Below are positions 60,203-64,000 of a stretch of DNA of 64,000 nucleotides, in pieces. The stretch is from contig JAWVEY010000003.1 in NCBI GenBank assembly GCA_033856515.1, positions 62,001 through 126,000 on the forward strand. Direction: 5' to 3'. Position 1 is the first letter of the stretch; the number at the start of each line of letters is the position of its first letter. Position numbers and translations under genes: made by a program. This DNA is from JALZKA01 sp033856515 (GTDB lineage: Bacteria; Actinomycetota; Thermoleophilia; Solirubrobacterales; 70-9). A model generated the notes under the pieces. The model had not been told where the DNA came from. It worked only from the letters and a program-made list of their open reading frames with translations, and searched no databases.

Positions 60203-61407
60203 GGGTCGCCTACATCGTCTCGCGTTTTCCGAGCTCGTCGGAGACGTTCATCGCCCGCGAGCTCAACCACGTCGCGGGCGCCGACGGCGTCGAGATCGAG
60301 ATCCACTCGCTCTTCCCTCCCACTGAGACGCTCGTGCATCCGAGCGCCGAGCCGTGGGTCGAACAGGTGCGCCGGCCAAGCCCTGCCGAGGGCTTGCGCG
60401 ACCTTGGCTGGTGGCTAGTGCGCCGCCCTGGCTCGGTGCTGGCGATCATCGGCACCGTCCTGCGCACGTGTGTGCGCTCGCCCGGCTATATGGTCCGCTC
60501 GCTTGCGACCGTGCCGGTCGCGGCGTCAATCGCTCGTCGCATCCGCGAGACCGGCGCAGATCACGTCCATGCCCACTACGCGACCTTCCCGGGCCTTGCG
60601 GCCTGGGTCTGCCGCCGCCTCGCCGAAGTCCCTTACAGCATCACCGTGCACGCCCATGACATCTTCGTGACCCAGGCGATGCTCTCGGAGAAGGTCTGCG
60701 ACGCGGAGTTCGTGGATGCGATCTCCGCGTTCAACCGCGACTTCCTTCGCCCCTTCGGCGGCGACTCGGAGACGCCCGTCCATGTCATTCACTGCGGCAT
60801 CGAGCTTGATCGCTACGAGTTCAGGCCGCGCCGAGCGCCGGCCAGTGGGCCGATCGCCGCGTTGTGCGTGGCGAGCCTCCAGGAGCACAAGGGCCACGGC
60901 GTCCTGCTCGAGGCGATTGCGCCTGACGTCAACCCCGCCGACCGGATCCGGCTCACGTTGATCGGCGACGGGCCCGAGCGTGAGCGGCTCGAGCAGTCGG
61001 CGCGGGACCTTGGCGTCGCTGGCCGCGTCGAGTTCATGGGCGCCCAGTCCGAAGACGCGGTCAGAAGGCAGCTCGACGAGGCCCACCTCTTCGTCCTCCC
61101 AAGCGTCGTTGCGCGCGACGGCCAGATGGAGGGCCTGCCGGTTGTGCTGATGGAATCACTCGCCTGCGGCGTGCCCACGGTTGCCTCGAGCCTCTCCGGG
61201 ATCCCCGAGATCATCCGCGACGGCTCGACGGGCTGCCTGGCGGAGGCCGGCGACCCGGACTCGCTTCGCGACGCCCTTACGCGGGCGTCGACCGGGACGC
61301 TTGACCCGGCCGCGGCCAGGATGCTGGTTGAGGACGAATTCAACGTCGAGCGCTCAGCCGCGCGACTGGTAACCCTGTTTCGCATGTCAGCCGAAGGAGC
61401 CCCGTGA
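60199..61407 (+). CDS. Glycosyltransferase family 4 enzyme (2)
   Basis: The 402-residue protein begins MRVAYIVSRFPSSSETFIARELNHV and has the GT4 donor part LCVASLQEHKGHGVLLEAIA, VEFMGAQSEDAVRRQLDEAHLFVLPS, and EGLPVVLMESLACGVPTVASSLSGIPEII. The ATG at 60199 overlaps the GT2 stop by 4 bp; its own stop overlaps the FkbM start by 4 bp. Donor and acceptor sugars cannot be deduced. Confidence 0.94.
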   Translation: MRVAYIVSRFPSSSETFIARELNHVAGADGVEIEIHSLFPPTETLVHPSAEPWVEQVRRPSPAEGLRDLGWWLVRRPGSVLAIIGTVLRTCVRSPGYMVRSLATVPVAASIARRIRETGADHVHAHYATFPGLAAWVCRRLAEVPYSITVHAHDIFVTQAMLSEKVCDAEFVDAISAFNRDFLRPFGGDSETPVHVIHCGIELDRYEFRPRRAPASGPIAALCVASLQEHKGHGVLLEAIAPDVNPADRIRLTLIGDGPERERLEQSARDLGVAGRVEFMGAQSEDAVRRQLDEAHLFVLPSVVARDGQMEGLPVVLMESLACGVPTVASSLSGIPEIIRDGSTGCLAEAGDPDSLRDALTRASTGTLDPAAARMLVEDEFNVERSAARLVTLFRMSAEGAP

Positions 61408-62213
61408 GCGCGCTCTCGGAAAGAGCCGCCCGGGTCAGCCGCCTGCTTCGCGGCGCGAGCGGAGCCCGGGGCAAGATCGCCGCCGCCAAGGTGCTCGCGA
61501 GCAGGCGCGGGTCGGGGGGCCAAGCGTCGCCGGTCGCCGTGCCGCTCAAGGGCCTTGGAGGCGACGTCATCTACGTCCGGCCTGGGACGAGCGACCTCGA
61601 CAACGCCGTGGACTACCTCTCGCTCGACATCCACCTCCCGCCGCCGGAGATCGCGGCCCAGGACCTTCGGCGGGTGGCCGAGATCGGCACTAACATGGGC
61701 GCCGCTCTCACCGGCCTCGCGCGTGCGTACCCGAGCGCCGAGCTCCTGGGCGTCGAGCCTGACCCGGGCAACCTGGCGGTCGCGGAGCTGAACGTCGCCA
61801 GGTTCGGCGCGCGGGTGAAGCTCACCCGCGCGGGGATCTGGGACGAGGACTGCCGGCTCGTCGTCGAGGAAGCTGGGGCGCACGAACACGGCCTGGTCGT
61901 CCGCCCCGCCACCGAGGACGAGGCGGATTCCGAGGGCCTGGTCGAGGCCCGGACCATCGACAGCGTCCTCGGCGAGCGGTGGCCCGACGACGGGCCGGTG
62001 GACTACCTCCACGTCAGCATCGAAGGCTCAGAGCCCCGCGTTTTTGCCGGCGGCGGCTCCTGGCCCTCGCGGGTGCGATCCCTCCGCGTCGAGATCCACC
62101 CGTACTTCGGCTACGGAGCCGATGAGTGCATCGGCCAACTGGAGGCGCTCGGCTACCGGGCGTGGGTTGCGCCTTCCCCGCCGGACAAGTGGGTCTTCGC
62201 GATCAAGCGCTGA
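61404..62213 (+). CDS. FkbM-family methyltransferase (3)
   Basis: The 269-residue protein is a paralogue of the one at 52652-53491: VRPGTSDLDNAVDYL, AEIGTNMGAALTGLARAYPSAELLGVEPD and LHVSIEGSEPRVF. It is the last of four coupled genes (flippase, GT2, GT4, FkbM) and is followed by a very strong terminator. It probably methylates the sugar added by one of these enzymes. Confidence 0.9.
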   Translation: MSALSERAARVSRLLRGASGARGKIAAAKVLASRRGSGGQASPVAVPLKGLGGDVIYVRPGTSDLDNAVDYLSLDIHLPPPEIAAQDLRRVAEIGTNMGAALTGLARAYPSAELLGVEPDPGNLAVAELNVARFGARVKLTRAGIWDEDCRLVVEEAGAHEHGLVVRPATEDEADSEGLVEARTIDSVLGERWPDDGPVDYLHVSIEGSEPRVFAGGGSWPSRVRSLRVEIHPYFGYGADECIGQLEALGYRAWVAPSPPDKWVFAIKR

Positions 62214-62234
62214 GGCCGTCCGTGCGCAGGAACG

Positions 62235-62264
62235 AGAACGGGGCCCCCCGGGGGGCCCCGTTCT
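62235..62264 (+). terminator. 30-bp perfect palindrome terminating the glycan operon
   Basis: AGAACGGGGCCCCCC (62235-62249) and its exact complement (62250-62264) give a 15-bp stem except for the central bases that form the loop. It starts 21 bp after the stop of the last glycan gene. There is no T tract, as is common for GC-rich terminators; it may serve both strands. Confidence 0.8.
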
Positions 62265-62337
62265 GCGTCAGGGTCTGACTAGGACTCTGAGGGAAACTCA
62301 CCAAGGCATCAGGGTGAGCATCCGGGCTTTTCTGAGA

Positions 62338-63468
62338 TCAGGTTCCGGGCTTGACGACGCGGAGCTTCTTCTGCCAGTCGACACCGCCGGCGACGTCGAA
62401 CCAGAACTCGTCCTGGCCGTTGCCGTTGTAGTCGACGGGCTCGAAGCCCTGGGCCCGTGCGAGGTCTTCCAGCGGGTCATCCTCGCCCTCGGCCTCGTAG
62501 CCCGCGGCGGACTCGAACTTGAGCGACCACTGGGTGGCATCGCCCGTCGTGTCGCCGACGAAGGCGCCGTAGCGCTTCCATGCCTGGAGGATCGCGCTCT
62601 TCCACCTGGGGAAGGTTGCGATGCGCTTGTCGGACATCTTGAGCTGGAGCAGGTCGCCGTTCTGCAGCGCGCTGCTGGTCGGCATGCCGGCGTCGGAGCA
62701 CTCGAGGGCACCCTTGGACGCGGGGTACGTGTAGCCGACGGTGCAGGGGACGGTGAGCGAGAGGGCGTGATCGATCTTGCCCTCCTGGAGCTCTTCGGCG
62801 CGGATCAGGCCAGCGGCGGCGCCGTAGCGGGCGGCCACTGCGTCGGAGCCCAGGCCGTCACCGTCGACGCGGGTCTTACCGCCCCACTTGATGGTGATCT
62901 CGCCGCCCTGGATCTTCCGGACGTTCCAGAGGTCGTACTCCCAGCCCGTGGCCTGATCGACGACCGTAAGGTGCGAGTCGTAGTCGGCGTTGGGGTTGGG
63001 CAGCGGCCACACGCCTGAAGGCTCGGCGCCATTCGGGAGGTGAATCTGCGCACCCTCGACGGCGCAGGTGCCCCAGGGCTCCGTGCAGTGGACCGTGTAG
63101 ACGGGATCGGAATCGTCTGAGTAGTACATCGCGACGCCCCAGTCGCGCGCCTCGTCGCCGGCGACGAAGTACGAGACGCCGGGGGCCTGCGAGGTGAGCT
63201 GGTCGACGGTGCCGTTCGAGCCGTTCTCGACCTGCGGGTTGCGCGAGATGCGGTCGTTGAAGGGGCTGTCCGACGCGTAGGGGCGCCAGCAGGAGCTGGG
63301 GAAAACGCCGTCCCCAAGCTCGCCGTAGCCGCCGCCCGTGTTCGACGCGGTGCAGCCGCTGCTCTTCGCCTGCGCGTCGCCACCGACGGCGAGCGAGACG
63401 AGGCCAGCGGCTGCGAAAGCCTTGATGGTGTTCTTGATCCGATTGCTCTGGGTGTTCTTGCGATGCAT
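62338..63468 (-). CDS. Secreted protein of unknown function with Asp/Asn-rich calcium-type loop
   Basis: The 376-residue precursor has a signal peptide (IKAFAAAGLVSLAVGGDAQA) and six cysteines in the mature part. Conserved-looking blocks are SPFNDRISRNPQV, PVYTVHCTEPWGTCAVEGAQIHLP, DSHLTVVDQATGWEYDLW and VDYNGNGQDEFWFDV, the last like an EF-hand or FG-GAP calcium loop. The pattern suggests an extracellular beta-rich fold, perhaps glycan binding or cleaving, but no family was identified. It stands at the end of the glycan locus on the other strand. Confidence 0.7.
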   Translation of the reverse strand: MHRKNTQSNRIKNTIKAFAAAGLVSLAVGGDAQAKSSGCTASNTGGGYGELGDGVFPSSCWRPYASDSPFNDRISRNPQVENGSNGTVDQLTSQAPGVSYFVAGDEARDWGVAMYYSDDSDPVYTVHCTEPWGTCAVEGAQIHLPNGAEPSGVWPLPNPNADYDSHLTVVDQATGWEYDLWNVRKIQGGEITIKWGGKTRVDGDGLGSDAVAARYGAAAGLIRAEELQEGKIDHALSLTVPCTVGYTYPASKGALECSDAGMPTSSALQNGDLLQLKMSDKRIATFPRWKSAILQAWKRYGAFVGDTTGDATQWSLKFESAAGYEAEGEDDPLEDLARAQGFEPVDYNGNGQDEFWFDVAGGVDWQKKLRVVKPGT

Positions 63469-63592
63469 TTCCGACTCCTGATGCCTTGGCGGCGAGACCG
63501 TTGGAGGTCTTGCCTGTCAGGAGGGGAATCGGGCAGCAGCGCGCATCCGGCCACGAACGGCCGGGTCTTTCGGACGCGTGTCCAGCGCCTAA

Positions 63593-64000
63593 CTAGTACA
63601 AACGTCCAGCCGCGGCTCTGGCCGAGATGCGATCGTAGGTCTCGAACAGGTCAGAACACCAGTGTTCAAGGGAAAAATGCTGTTCCACGGCTTGATGGGA
63701 CCCGAGTCCAGAGTCCGCGTCCAGAGTGCCCATTTGCATGGACGCGTCCAGAATCGCCCTGGCCATCTGTATTGGTTCACGCGTGACGACGCGTACGCCG
63801 GGCACCCGCTCGGCAACGTACCGGTGGGAGGGAAGATCGGTCGCCACGACTGGGAGCCCGCTTGAGAGCGCCTCGAGCACGGCCAGGGGCGTCCCACCCT
63901 CAGCCCTCGAGGCAGCCACGAACACGTCTGTAGCGGCCATGAGGCCCGCTACATCGCTCGTCTGCCCGATCAGGCGCACCGTCCCCTCCAGTCCGAGCCT
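63593..64000 (-). CDS. Glycosyltransferase family 4 enzyme, C-terminal part
   Basis: The visible 135 residues have the GT4 donor domain: VRLIGQTSDVAGLMAATDVFVAASRAEGGTPLAVLEALSSGLPVVATDLPSHRYV, with the conserved Glu pair. The N-terminal part lies beyond the right edge of the window. About 124 bp separate it from the secreted protein gene downstream on the same strand. Confidence 0.88.
   Translation of the reverse strand, partial: RLGLEGTVRLIGQTSDVAGLMAATDVFVAASRAEGGTPLAVLEALSSGLPVVATDLPSHRYVAERVPGVRVVTREPIQMARAILDASMQMGTLDADSGLGSHQAVEQHFSLEHWCSDLFETYDRISARAAAGRLY

Overview
The window is a stretch of high-GC bacterial chromosome, dense with genes and with almost no spacer DNA. The protein set suggests an actinobacterium-like organism, most probably of the Thermoleophilia/Solirubrobacterales type. 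This is an inference from several traits: GatCAB-dependent tRNA amidation, small LPFTG proteins with an actinobacterial-type sortase, a BldC-like regulator, DUF559/AbiEi proteins, delta-60 repeat proteins, frequent GTG/TTG starts and very high GC. No rRNA, tRNA, CRISPR array, integrase or transposase gene was seen.

Region 1 (1-9.4 kb) is housekeeping, all on the minus strand: gatC-gatA-(small zincin protease)-gatB with 4-bp overlaps, a SurA-like lipoprotein, a membrane protein, folD-pcrA, and cysE. Region 2 (7.9-24.4 kb) is rich in signalling: a hybrid histidine kinase, a membrane kinase, several receivers, an initiating sugar transferase, cysK with an FHA-HtrA protease and an Rrf2 regulator, a LuxR-type receiver, an HDOD-LuxR fusion, gltX and nfo (whose start codons overlap head to head), a small LPFTG protein, and an anchor protein/kinase/OmpR regulator operon behind a repeat-rich control region. 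An AbiEi/DUF559 gene bracketed by inverted repeats follows.

Region 3 (24.5-34.1 kb) holds a cysteine-rich protein, dnaE, a 1171-residue coiled-coil protein with an 11-residue repeat, and a polymerase/ligase-like membrane protein. Region 4 (34.1-43 kb) is regulatory: PAS-LuxR, a second LPFTG protein, LuxR-GAF, a phosphatase/anti-sigma kinase fusion with its STAS partner, a degenerate GGDEF protein, a MerR/B12-type regulator, a BldC-like regulator, HD-GYP and an MFS transporter. Region 5 (43-49.5 kb) concerns the cell surface: a coiled-coil lytic transglycosylase, a delta-60 repeat protein, argG, the sortase, and two paralogous proteins of unknown function.

Region 6 (49.6-64 kb) is an exopolysaccharide or glycan locus: a Wzc-like tyrosine kinase, an O-antigen ligase/polymerase, three FkbM methyltransferases and another methyltransferase, a deacetylase-like protein, glycosyltransferases, a flippase, a very strong terminator, and a secreted protein. 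The initiating transferase at 11.3-12.7 kb and the polymerase-like protein at 32-34 kb probably serve related pathways.

The observations most worth following are: inverted repeats around the DUF559 gene; two opposed arrays of 11-bp-spaced CTCTCA sites between an LPFTG gene and a two-component operon; a REP-like palindrome translated in frame inside gatB; the hendecad-repeat protein; the paralogous pair at 48.2-49.5 kb; and four convergent gene pairs that share one CTAG as stop codon on both strands.
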